A DNA stretch of 10,932 bases, from positions 1 to 10,932 of the forward strand of contig JAVBYB010000090.1 in NCBI GenBank assembly GCA_030824255.1. The letters run 5' to 3'. The position numbers and the translations under genes were made by a program. This document shows positions 1 to 5,865 of this stretch, piece after piece. How positions within the stretch are numbered: the first letter of the stretch is position 1; each line of letters begins with the position of its first letter. The notes beneath the pieces were generated by a model, which worked only from the letters and a program-made list of their open reading frames with translations, was not told where the DNA came from and did no database searches. This stretch comes from a bacterium (GTDB lineage: Bacteria > Pseudomonadota > Alphaproteobacteria > Caulobacterales > Hyphomonadaceae).

Positions 1-708
1 AAAGCGATATTCCTGATCGCGCCGATCGCAGCGATGACGGCCTTGGGTGGTTGCATCGCGACCGCCGGCGGCCCCACGGAGACGCGCGACTACGCGCTTT
101 CCGGCTTCGACAGTATCAACGCCGGCAGTGGCATTGATGTCGTACTCGCGCAGGGGCCGTTCGCCGTGAAGGCCGAAGCGCCAGAAGGCAAGCTCGACTC
201 CATCGTGATCGAGCAGTCGGGCCGCGAACTGAAGATCGGCCGCAAATCGGACATGACTTGGTTCGGATCGACCGGCCGCTATGTCGTGAATGTGTCCGCC
301 CCGGCCTATGCCAGCATCGCTGCCAGCGGCGGCGCCGATGTGGATGCGACATCCCTGCAGTCTGATGTTCTGGCGCTGGATGCTTCCGGCGGCGCCGACA
401 TCAACATTCAAGGCGCGCGTATAGGAATCCTCCAGGCGTCGACATCGGGCGGCGGCGATATCGACCTCGCCGGCACATGCACCAGCGCGACCGTCACCGC
501 CAATGGCGGCGGCAATTTCGATGGCGAGGACTTCGACTGCGATACGGTCACGGCGTCCGCTTCGGGCGGCGGCGACATCGATGTGGGCGCACGCACCACG
601 GCCACCGGCAATGCAAGCGCTGGCGGCGACGTACGCTTCCACGGCTCGCCCACGAACGTCACCGCCAACAAGAACGCCGGCGGAGACGTCTCGGTCGAGA
701 GCCGCTGA
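1..708 (+). CDS. GIN-domain (DUF2807) lipoprotein, 5' end outside window
   Basis: The frame is open from base 1, so the true start lies upstream of the window. The first codons read K-A-I-F-L-I-A-P-I-A-A-M-T-A-L-G-G-C. This is the hydrophobic core and lipobox (LGGC, Cys codon 52-54) of a lipoprotein signal, so the Met codon at 34 is inside the signal peptide and is not the start. The mature part opens with a segment typical of GIN/DUF2807 domains (around F-D-S-I-N-A-G-S-G-I-D-V). From about 310 to 700 it becomes tandem rungs of roughly 15-20 residues built on S-G-G-(A/G)-D-(V/I)-(D/N), the pattern of a right-handed beta-helix. Family knowledge: these proteins are cell-envelope exposed, sometimes called putative adhesin heads; no reaction is known. 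Two Cys codons in the helix (478-480 and 538-540) could form a disulfide. Family is fairly sure; role is not known. Confidence 0.85.
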   Translation, partial: KAIFLIAPIAAMTALGGCIATAGGPTETRDYALSGFDSINAGSGIDVVLAQGPFAVKAEAPEGKLDSIVIEQSGRELKIGRKSDMTWFGSTGRYVVNVSAPAYASIAASGGADVDATSLQSDVLALDASGGADINIQGARIGILQASTSGGGDIDLAGTCTSATVTANGGGNFDGEDFDCDTVTASASGGGDIDVGARTTATGNASAGGDVRFHGSPTNVTANKNAGGDVSVESR

Positions 709-728
709 AGCTGGCTCCATGAAAGCTC

Positions 729-759
729 ATCCCGCTTCGGATTTAGTCCGAAGCGGGAT
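729..759. terminator. Perfect inverted repeat between convergent genes, probable bidirectional terminator
   Basis: Arms 729-740 (ATCCCGCTTCGG) and 748-759 are exact reverse complements over 12 bp, with a 7-nt loop. It lies 20 bp after the stop of the left lipoprotein gene and about 100 bp from the stop of the facing lipoprotein gene, the right place to end both transcripts. No T run follows on either strand, so intrinsic termination may be weak. A dispersed palindromic repeat is the alternative. Confidence 0.55.
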
Positions 760-862
760 CCAGGGTCGGCGGTCGCCTCTTGTTGAGAATTGGGGCGATC
801 AGCCAACTGGGTGATCCCCGGCGCCCGATACGCGATCGGACCGAGCTCTGCGCCGCAGCCGG

Positions 863-1240
863 TTACCGGCCCACGGGGTTGATGATGCGGACGCCCGCAT
901 CGCGCGGCAGGCCAAGTTCAGCGAACGTCCACGTCATGCGGTAGCCGTCGATGACCAGCGCCTTGCAGTGGTCCGGCTTCTCGCGGCGAAAGCCGACGGC
1001 GTAGTCATTGTCGCCACGGTCGCGCACGACAAAGCGGAAGTCCTCCTTGCGGGTGCAACCGTTCGAATGGACATTGATGGTGACTTCCGGCCCGCGCGGA
1101 CTGACCTCAGCCCCATAGAGATAGCCGAAATCGCCACCGCCATCCCAATCGCTCTCGCGCACATCGGCATCGACGATCACGCAGCCGCCAAGCATCGCAG
1201 CGGCCGCGCCAGCTACAGCGAACATTCCAAGTTTCGTCAT
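863..1240 (-). CDS. Small putative lipoprotein, unnamed family
   Basis: The protein has 125 residues. The N-terminus is a lipoprotein signal: T-K-L-G, a hydrophobic stretch, then lipobox M-L-G-G-C with Cys20 as the lipidated residue. Asp is not at +2 (it is Val), so by the usual E. coli rule it would be sorted to the outer membrane; that rule may not hold here. The mature part is about 105 residues with two further cysteines, Cys62 in S-N-G-C-T-R-K and Cys92 in P-D-H-C-K-A-L, which probably form a disulfide. A W-T-F-A-E-L-G-L segment lies near the C-terminus. I recall similar unnamed alphaproteobacterial proteins with the same N-G-C-T, D-x-C-K-A and W-x-F-x-E-L-G-L pattern, but no function. 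The start is supported by the lipobox distance; the Shine-Dalgarno is modest (GGGG about 8 nt upstream). It is transcribed alone towards the repeat at 729-759. Operator-like sites lie 27-61 bp upstream of the start. Confidence 0.8.
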   Translation of the reverse strand: MTKLGMFAVAGAAAAMLGGCVIVDADVRESDWDGGGDFGYLYGAEVSPRGPEVTINVHSNGCTRKEDFRFVVRDRGDNDYAVGFRREKPDHCKALVIDGYRMTWTFAELGLPRDAGVRIINPVGR

Positions 1241-1266
1241 GTCAGACCCCGTTTCATCTAGTAGGG

Positions 1267-1301
1267 CGAATATCGATATTCGATATGAACCGCGGATGAA
1301 C
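1267..1301. promoter_or_regulatory. Operator-like palindrome plus 11-bp-spaced direct repeat
   Basis: Bases 1267-1282 (CGAATATCGATATTCG) are a perfect 16-bp palindrome. An overlapping inverted repeat (ATATCGA, 3-nt spacer, TCGATAT) covers 1270-1286. Next to it, ATGAAC occurs at 1285-1290 and again at 1296-1301, exactly 11 bp apart, one helical turn. The sites lie upstream of the small lipoprotein gene that starts at 1240 on the minus strand, where its promoter should be. A dyad suggests a dimeric repressor and the 11-bp direct repeat suggests an OmpR/PhoB-type response regulator. Both assignments are inference from geometry. Confidence 0.5.
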
Positions 1302-1551
1302 GAAGCCTTTAGTTGCAGGCTTTTACGCGTAGGGCGACCGTCCCGGGACCCTCCCAGCCGGCCAATTCAGGTATCCTCCCTGCAGCCCGCGTCACGACGC
1401 CGCGTTCAGGTCGGGATGGCGGAAAATGCCAGAAACGGCGGGGGATTTTCTCGTTCCTCGATATCCGGGCGCTTGCTTGACGCATAGGGCAAGTGGGGTC
1501 GATAAAGCCAGCTTCCTCGGCCCGTCCCCCCAACCCTGGGCCAAGGATGAA

Positions 1552-1577
1552 GGGGGCGCCGGGCAACCGGCGCCCCT
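1552..1577 (-). terminator. Strong GC hairpin, probable terminator of the PPK2 transcript
   Basis: Arms 1553-1562 (GGGGCGCCGG) and 1567-1576 pair perfectly over 10 bp around a 4-nt loop. It lies about 185 bp after the PPK2 stop codon in the direction of transcription. On the minus strand it is followed by CTTCATCCTT, only a weak T tract. Read on the plus strand the loop is GCAA, a GNRA tetraloop, so it could instead be part of a plus-strand RNA. Confidence 0.4.
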
Positions 1578-1761
1578 GACTCATTTACGGCGCTGCTTTT
1601 CCCAACCCTTGGCGCCTGCCAACGGACGGCCCGTCCCAGACAATCAATTGACCCCATGCTGATAGCGCAGACCAATGAGCCGCGCCCATTCCCAAACTTG
1701 GGGATGCGGAACGTAAGCATGGCAAAAACTTGCGGGCGGTTTGTGACGGTCGGCGTGCAGT

Positions 1762-2598
1762 TTAGTCGATCGGGTACTGCTCCGGACGCCAGCCTGGATC
1801 CGGGTAAGTCGGCTTCATAGCTTCCAGTTCGCCCCGGATGAGGCGAGCGGCAATCGCATCCCGCCGCGTGCGACTGTCGGCGGGAACGACATGCCAGGGC
1901 GCATGCGGCGTTGAGCAGCGCTGCAGGGCCGTTTCATAGGCGATCTGGTAATCGTCCCACAGCTTGCGGTCTTCAAGATCGCCGGGGTTGAACTTCCAGC
2001 GCTTCTCCGGAACCTCCAGACGTTCGCGCAGGCGCTCGCCCTGCTCTTCCTTCGACATGTGGAGCATTATCTTCAGCACGCGCGTACCGTTCTCGAAAAG
2101 CAGTTTCTCGAACGCATTGATCTGATCATATCGCTGCTCCACCTGCTTGGCGGGAGCGAGATCGCGCACCTTCACGACAAGCACATCTTCGTACTGCGAC
2201 CGGTTGAAGACGTGGATATAGCCCTTCCTTGGCGTGTTCTGGTGGAGCCGCCAGAGATAGTCATGCGCCAACTCGTCTTCCGTCGGCTTGCCATAGGCGA
2301 AGACGTTGACGCCAAGTGGGCTGGTATAGCGGAAGGCCTCCTTGGTCGTGCCGTCCTTGCCCGAAGTGTCGATGCCCTGCAGCACCACCAGCAACGCGCC
2401 GGCCTTCGAGGCAAACAAGGCGTCCTGCAGGTCGTTGATGGCGAGGGCGTCTTCCTCCAGCGAGGCTTTTGCATCTTTCTTGGAGTCGAAAATGCTGCTG
2501 CCGTGCGTCGCGCGATCCTTGAGCGAGAAGGACTTGGCCTTCTTCGGCTCGACCAGCGTGGCCTCACGAACGGCGTCGATCGACGGGATGGAGGACAT
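1762..2598 (-). CDS. ppk2: PPK2-family polyphosphate:nucleotide phosphotransferase (class III-like)
   Basis: This is a cytoplasmic kinase of the P-loop PPK2 superfamily that moves phosphate between polyphosphate and nucleotides. It has 278 residues, a normal length for a one-domain PPK2. Seen in the sequence: a hydrophobic strand then Walker A G-I-D-T-S-G-K-D-G-T at 75-84; P-T-E-D-E-L-A-H-D-Y-L-W-R at 105-117; Walker B-like F-N-R-S-Q-Y-E-D-V at 131-139; and an Arg-rich lid with E-K-R-W-K-F-N-P-G-D-L-E-D-R at 198-211. These match the Meiothermus ruber class III enzyme nearly block for block, which by family knowledge phosphorylates AMP and ADP from polyphosphate. The direction and nucleotide preferred here are inference. 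The ATG at 2598 has AGGA about 10 nt upstream. The gene appears to be monocistronic: the rpsD terminator lies upstream and a hairpin downstream. The symbol is used at family level. Confidence 0.93.
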   Translation of the reverse strand: MSSIPSIDAVREATLVEPKKAKSFSLKDRATHGSSIFDSKKDAKASLEEDALAINDLQDALFASKAGALLVVLQGIDTSGKDGTTKEAFRYTSPLGVNVFAYGKPTEDELAHDYLWRLHQNTPRKGYIHVFNRSQYEDVLVVKVRDLAPAKQVEQRYDQINAFEKLLFENGTRVLKIMLHMSKEEQGERLRERLEVPEKRWKFNPGDLEDRKLWDDYQIAYETALQRCSTPHAPWHVVPADSRTRRDAIAARLIRGELEAMKPTYPDPGWRPEQYPID

Positions 2599-2919
2599 TG
2601 GGCGTTTCCTGCTGTTTTCGACAGCCTAGCGCCAGTTTCGGCCCGCGTCCTACCGTTCGCGCGATGCGGGAAAACGCCTGATGGTCAAAGGGGCGATGCC
2701 GGGACGCCATGTCTTCCCAGTTATAGAACTCTTTCAGCAGCGTCTTGCCTTGCACGCTTCAGCCATCGGCATGATGAGCTCGCGTTTCCCGACCATCTCG
2801 GGGCTGGGAATGGCGCCATGCTTGATCGTTTCTGCTATCTGTTCATGGCTTTGCGCGTTCAACACGAGGCGCCATGGCTTCAAGTCTGGCCCTTGAACGC
2901 TGAGCCTACGCAAACCCAC
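2599..2919 (-). pseudogene. Possible decayed small gene between rpsD and PPK2
   Basis: No confident gene is present. On the minus strand a 61-codon frame (GTG at 2917-2919, stop at 2734-2736) reads as fairly natural protein, for example L-K-P-W-R-L-V-L-N-A-Q-S-H-E-Q-I-A-E-T-I, then E-M-V-G-K-R-E-L-I-M-P-M-A-E-A. Just before its stop, a second minus-strand frame opens at 2755 and continues in similar style (L-L-K-E-F-Y-N-W-E-D-M, R-P-F-D-H-Q-A-F) up to and into the PPK2 start. The two frames overlap by 22 bp and could be one protein of about 100 residues broken by a frameshift. No Shine-Dalgarno is seen before the GTG, which sits at the edge of the rpsD terminator. I do not recognise the family. 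Third-position GC (about 60-65% by eye) does not settle coding against non-coding. The PPK2 promoter must also lie here. Confidence 0.25.
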
Positions 2920-2952
2920 AAAGCGAAAGGGCGGCCCGTTTCCGGACCGCCC
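2920..2952 (-). terminator. Rho-independent terminator of rpsD
   Basis: Read on the minus strand, a 10-bp stem (one G-T wobble; arms 2943-2952 and 2929-2938 in plus coordinates) closes on a GAAA tetraloop and is followed by TTTCGCTTT. It starts 28 bp after the rpsD stop codon. Confidence 0.85.
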
Positions 2953-2980
2953 TCTCCAGTGTTTCAGATCGTAGGTCGAC

Positions 2981-3598
2981 TTACGACGAGTAGTATTCGA
3001 CCACGAGGTTCGGTTCCATGCGAGCGGCGTACGGGATATCCGACAGAGCGGGCATGCGGACGAATTTCGCCGTGCCGGCCTTGGCGTCCACTTCCACGTA
3101 TTCCGGAACTTCACGCTCGCCCGAGCTCATGGCTTCGATGACGAGAGCCATGTTGCGCGAACGCTCACGCACCTGGACGATGTCGCCCGGCTTCACGGTC
3201 ATGGAGGCGATGTTCGCTTTCTTGCCGTTCAGCGTGACGTGGCCGTGGTTCACGAACTGACGCGCCGCGAAGATCGTCGGGACGAATTTCGAGCGGTAGA
3301 CAACCGTGTCGAGACGCGACTCGAGGAGACCAACCAGCAGCTCGGCGGTGTTGCCGGTGCGGCGCTCGGCCTCTTCATAGGTTTTGCGGAACTGTTTTTC
3401 GGTGATGTCGCCGTAGAAACCCTTGAGCTTCTGCTTGGCCATCAGCTGGATGCCGAAGTCCGACGGCTTGTTTGCGCGGCGGGCGCCGTGCTGGCCGGGA
3501 CGTGACTGACGCTTGTTGATCGGAGATTTCGGACGACCCCAGACGTTTTCACCAACGCGGCGGTCGAGTTTGTACTTGGCGGAATGGCGCCGAGACAT
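2981..3598 (-). CDS. rpsD: 30S ribosomal protein S4
   Basis: S4 is a primary 16S rRNA-binding protein that starts assembly of the small subunit body. The 205-residue product matches the usual S4 length. The N-terminus [14 protein letters not shown], then G-R-P-K-S-P and P-G-Q-H-G, is typical of alphaproteobacterial S4. It lacks the four zinc-binding cysteines found in some other bacteria. [12 protein letters not shown] (91-102) leads into the S4 RNA-binding domain at about 94-155, including [12 protein letters not shown]. The C-terminus [10 protein letters not shown] is also typical. The frame stays open upstream to 3712, but the ATG at 3598 is the start: it aligns with the family and has GAGG at 3604-3607. 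The gene stands alone, outside the alpha-operon context of E. coli, with its own leader and terminator. In some bacteria S4 represses its own operon; the leader hairpin here may serve that but is unproven. Confidence 0.98.
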   Translation of the reverse strand: MSRRHSAKYKLDRRVGENVWGRPKSPINKRQSRPGQHGARRANKPSDFGIQLMAKQKLKGFYGDITEKQFRKTYEEAERRTGNTAELLVGLLESRLDTVVYRSKFVPTIFAARQFVNHGHVTLNGKKANIASMTVKPGDIVQVRERSRNMALVIEAMSSGEREVPEYVEVDAKAGTAKFVRMPALSDIPYAARMEPNLVVEYYSS

Positions 3599-3603
3599 GG
3601 TAA

Positions 3604-3607
3604 CCTC
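3604..3607 (-). promoter_or_regulatory. Shine-Dalgarno that sets the rpsD start
   Basis: GAGG (minus strand) lies 5 nt before the ATG at 3596-3598. It supports this start over the in-frame upstream codon at 3712, which would add 38 residues not found in S4 proteins. Confidence 0.75.
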
Positions 3608-3670
3608 AATTTCGGCGCGCTCCGGCGGGGCCCCTATGGCTCCCACGATCTCAACGGCGGCGGCGCACCA

Positions 3671-3697
3671 GCCCGTAATTTCCCGGCCTTTACGGGC
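3671..3697 (-). promoter_or_regulatory. Hairpin in the rpsD leader region
   Basis: Arms 3671-3678 (GCCCGTAA) and 3690-3697 are exact complements (8 bp) around an 11-nt loop. It lies 73-99 nt before the rpsD start. About 35 bp further upstream on the minus strand is a TTGACT box (3733-3738) that could be a -35 element; no convincing -10 follows at 16-18 bp. If transcription starts near 3715, the hairpin is at the 5' end of the mRNA and could be a ribosomal-protein leader. Function is inferred. Confidence 0.35.
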
Positions 3698-3860
3698 CCG
3701 GAAGCGGCGCAAAGACAGGATTGTAGTGGGAAAGTCAAGCTGATCGCCCCACTGTGAACATTGACACCGTCAAGTAGGATTGCCCTCGCGGCAGTCTTAA
3801 CATTAGAAAGTCCGGTATGCCGCGCCAAAGCGGTAGAATAAGAAACTGCGGAGGCTGCCC

Positions 3861-4952
3861 GTGAAACTCATTGCTACCCTGCTGGCCGGAACCGTCCTTG
3901 CGACGGCCGGAATGGCCCATGCCCAGACTGCGCCGGAAGCCCCCGCCGCCGAAGCCACCTACAAAGCCCCGCGCACCGCGTTCGGCCAGCCCGACCTTCA
4001 GGGCGTATGGTCCAACGCGTCCCTGACGCCGATCACCCGCCCGGCCGCAGCTGGCGGCAAGCTTGTCTACTCGGAAGCCGAAGTGGCCGAGATGGAAGCC
4101 CGCGTGCAGATCGAGATCGCGGAAGGCGATGCGCCGACCGATCCGGACGCCCCTGCTGACTTCGTGCAGCCAACCACGGTTCAACGCCCGGAGTTCGCTG
4201 CGGCTGGTGGCGATGTCGGCGGTTACAACCGCGGCTGGCTCGACCCGGGCAACAGCATCATGCGCGTGAATGGCGAGGCCCGCAGCTCGATTCTCACCAC
4301 ACCGAATGGTCAGTTTCCGCCTCGCAAGGCCGGCGCGACCGTTGCTCCGTCGCCGCAAATGCCGGCCGGCTCCAATTCATTCGACACCTACGAGCGCCGC
4401 TCCGCTGGCGAACGCTGCATCGTATCGTTCGGCCGCAATGGCGGTCCGCCGATGCTGGCGAACGGCTTTTACAACAACAATTACCACTTCGTGCAGACGC
4501 CGGAGCACGTGGTCATCACGGTGGAGATGAACCACGACGCACGCATCGTGCGGCTGAACGGCAAGCACCGGACGGACGATGTGCGTCCGTATTTCGGCGA
4601 TTCGATCGGCTGGTGGGATGGCGACACGCTGGTTGTGGAAACGACCAATATTCCGCGCTCGCAGCAGTTCGCCGGTTCGTGGGAGAACCTGAAAGTCACC
4701 GAGCGCTTCACGCGTTCGGCGCAGGATCGCCTGCATTACGCCTTCTCGGTCGAAGACCCGACGCTGTGGGACACCGCTTGGGGCGGCGAGTACGAGTTCA
4801 GCCCGCTGGCCAACCCGCTCTATGAATACGCCTGCCACGAGGGCAACCACGCTCTCCCGGGCATTCTCATGGGCGCACGCATCGAAGAGGCGCGCCTCGC
4901 AGAAGAAGCCGCCGCCAAGGCCAAGCCGGCCAAGGGCAAAGGCAAGAACTGA
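3861..4952 (+). CDS. Exported protein of a widespread unnamed family
   Basis: The protein has 363 residues. It starts at GTG (3861), with GGAGG at 3850-3854 6 nt before it. A clear Sec signal peptide follows (M-K-L-I, hydrophobic core, cleavage after M-A-H-A at 21/22), so it acts outside the cytoplasm. An Ala/Pro-rich stretch leads to D-L-Q-G-V-W-S-N at 45-52. Conserved blocks are G-G-P-P-M-L at 194-199, Y-N-N-N-Y-H-F-V-Q-T-P-E-H-V at 204-217, M-N-H-D-A-R at 223-228, G-D-S-I-G-W-W-D-G-D-T-L-V-V-E-T-T-N at 246-263 and Y-E-Y-A-C-H-E-G-N at 321-329. I know this block order from many hypothetical exported proteins in Acidobacteria and Proteobacteria, for which no activity is established. The blocks are rich in His, Asp, Asn and Trp, which could fit sugar or metal binding, but that is speculation. 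Two cysteines (186, 325) may pair. The C-terminus is a low-complexity Ala/Lys/Gly tail. It ends its own transcript at the terminator that follows. Confidence 0.85.
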   Translation: MKLIATLLAGTVLATAGMAHAQTAPEAPAAEATYKAPRTAFGQPDLQGVWSNASLTPITRPAAAGGKLVYSEAEVAEMEARVQIEIAEGDAPTDPDAPADFVQPTTVQRPEFAAAGGDVGGYNRGWLDPGNSIMRVNGEARSSILTTPNGQFPPRKAGATVAPSPQMPAGSNSFDTYERRSAGERCIVSFGRNGGPPMLANGFYNNNYHFVQTPEHVVITVEMNHDARIVRLNGKHRTDDVRPYFGDSIGWWDGDTLVVETTNIPRSQQFAGSWENLKVTERFTRSAQDRLHYAFSVEDPTLWDTAWGGEYEFSPLANPLYEYACHEGNHALPGILMGARIEEARLAEEAAAKAKPAKGKGKN

Positions 4953-4976
4953 TCCTCACGGCAAGTCCATGATCGA

Positions 4977-5010
4977 GGCCCCGCCCGGCAACGCGCGGGG
5001 CCTTTTCTTT
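4977..5010 (+). terminator. Rho-independent terminator after the exported protein
   Basis: Arms 4977-4984 (GGCCCCGC) and 4995-5002 pair over 8 bp around a 10-nt loop, followed by TTTTCTTT at 5003-5010. It lies 24 bp after the stop codon and separates this gene from the membrane protein gene at 5119. Confidence 0.9.
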
Positions 5011-5118
5011 CCTCTCCCCTACGGCAGGCGCGGCGCTCCATCCCCTTGTATTGCCCGAGCAAATGAGAAATGTGGGCGCCTTGGCCAGACCGGCCCGCCT
5101 GGCCATGGAGCCTGACAC

Positions 5119-5844
5119 GTGCCCGAGCTGTTTTCGCCTGAATCCATGACGGCGTTTTTCCAGATCATCATGATCGATCTGGTCCTGGCGGGCGACAATG
5201 CCGTCGTCATCGGCCTGGCCGCTGCGGGACTTCCCAAGGAACAGCGCAACAAGGCGATCCTGATCGGCATCCTTGCGGCGACCCTGATGCGGATCGCTTT
5301 CGCGCTGGTGGCGACGCAGCTTCTGATGGTGATCGGCCTGCTGCTGGCGGGCGGCGTCCTGCTGCTGTGGGTGTGCTGGAAGATGTGGCGCGAGCTGCGG
5401 ACGCCCCACCATGTCGATGAGGAGGCGATAACCGGCCAGGATCTCGACGGCGATGGCAAGATCGCGGGTCAGGCCATCGGCAAGAAGAAATCCCTTCGCG
5501 ACGCGGTCATTCAGATCATCGTCGCAGACGTCTCGATGTCGCTCGACAACGTGCTGGCCGTCGCGGGCGCAGCGCACGGCCATGACCCGATCATCCTGAT
5601 CTTCGGCCTCGGGCTGTCGGTCGTCCTGATGGGCGTCGCTGCAACCTTCATCGCGCGCCTGCTGACCAAACATCGCTGGATCGCCTATGTCGGCCTCGCC
5701 ATCATCCTCTACGTGGCGCTGCACATGATCTATGACGGCTACCTGCAGGTGCATGACTGCAACCCGACATGGTTCGGCGCCACGGAGATGGGCGAACACT
5801 GTCCCTTTGCCCCAAAGCCTGAAGGCGCCGTGATAGCGCACTAA
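5119..5844 (+). CDS. TerC/YjbE-family integral membrane protein, putative metal ion exporter
   Basis: The protein has 241 residues. GTG start at 5119, with GGAG at 5107-5110. It is almost all hydrophobic helices in the two-half TerC arrangement. Each half carries the family's acidic membrane motif: D-L-V-L-A-G-D-N (20-27) and D-V-S-M-S-L-D-N (137-144). Helices lie at about 13-36, 46-66, 69-89, 128-150, 157-179 and 187-205. Family knowledge: TerC/Alx/YjbE proteins act in the inner membrane, and several export Mn2+; substrate here is inferred. The hydrophilic linker between halves (about 93-127) contains D-L-D-G-D-G-K-I (108-115), like the start of an EF-hand calcium loop. The C-terminal tail after the last helix has two cysteines (214, 228). 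I see no yybP-ykoY (Mn2+) riboswitch in the short upstream gap. It is tail to tail with the TonB receptor gene; the stops are 21 bp apart. Confidence 0.88.
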   Translation: MPELFSPESMTAFFQIIMIDLVLAGDNAVVIGLAAAGLPKEQRNKAILIGILAATLMRIAFALVATQLLMVIGLLLAGGVLLLWVCWKMWRELRTPHHVDEEAITGQDLDGDGKIAGQAIGKKKSLRDAVIQIIVADVSMSLDNVLAVAGAAHGHDPIILIFGLGLSVVLMGVAATFIARLLTKHRWIAYVGLAIILYVALHMIYDGYLQVHDCNPTWFGATEMGEHCPFAPKPEGAVIAH

Positions 5845-5865
5845 TCGCGTAGCCCCCAGCTACCC

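Larger units (their letters stand above)
1241..1761. other. 521-bp intergenic region without a credible gene
   Basis: This gap separates the start of the small lipoprotein gene from the stop of the PPK2 gene. Open frames exist on both strands (for example 1239-1487 and 1406-1720), but their Arg/Pro/Ser-rich translations look like chance frames in GC-rich DNA. Visible structure: the operator-like sites near 1267-1301; a 10-bp palindrome at 1340-1349; a very stable hairpin at 1552-1577; and three small self-complementary elements of type CCCAA-N-TTGG at 1529-1540, 1601-1612 and 1691-1703. On the minus strand, CTCATT (1674-1679 in plus coordinates) can pair with AATGAG near 1579-1584, which would close a roughly 100-nt structure. 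A small RNA is possible, but I do not recognise a known family here. Confidence 0.5.

Noticed and set aside
1239..1487. 82-codon plus-strand frame starting inside the divergent lipoprotein start
   Set aside because: No Shine-Dalgarno, composition like chance frames, and it runs over the operator-like sites.
1579..1680. Known structural RNA (6S, SRP RNA, RNase P, tmRNA or tRNA) in the 1241-1761 gap
   Set aside because: None of the diagnostic sequences I know (SRP tetraloop region, RNase P core, tRNA T-loop) is present; kept only as a weak small-RNA candidate.
2059..3141. Plus-strand open frame of 360 codons across PPK2 and rpsD
   Set aside because: It is antisense to two recognised genes and crosses the rpsD terminator; no motif or Shine-Dalgarno supports it.
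3599..3712. 38-residue N-terminal extension of rpsD in frame
   Set aside because: S4 proteins start at M-S-R-R-H-S; GAGG precedes that ATG, and the extension is not family-like.
3761..3773. TTGAC-N3-GTCAA dyad between rpsD and the exported protein gene, also a -35-like TTGACA
   Set aside because: Short arms, and no -10 box at 16-18 bp on either strand; not enough for a promoter or operator call.
5011..5118. yybP-ykoY (Mn2+) riboswitch in front of the TerC-type gene
   Set aside because: Only about 108 bp lie between the previous terminator and the start, and I see none of the paired elements or a long leader.
4867..5841. Minus-strand open frame of 324 codons opposite the TerC gene
   Set aside because: His/Gln/Asp/Arg-rich translation typical of the antisense of membrane helices; the plus-strand TerC motifs are decisive.
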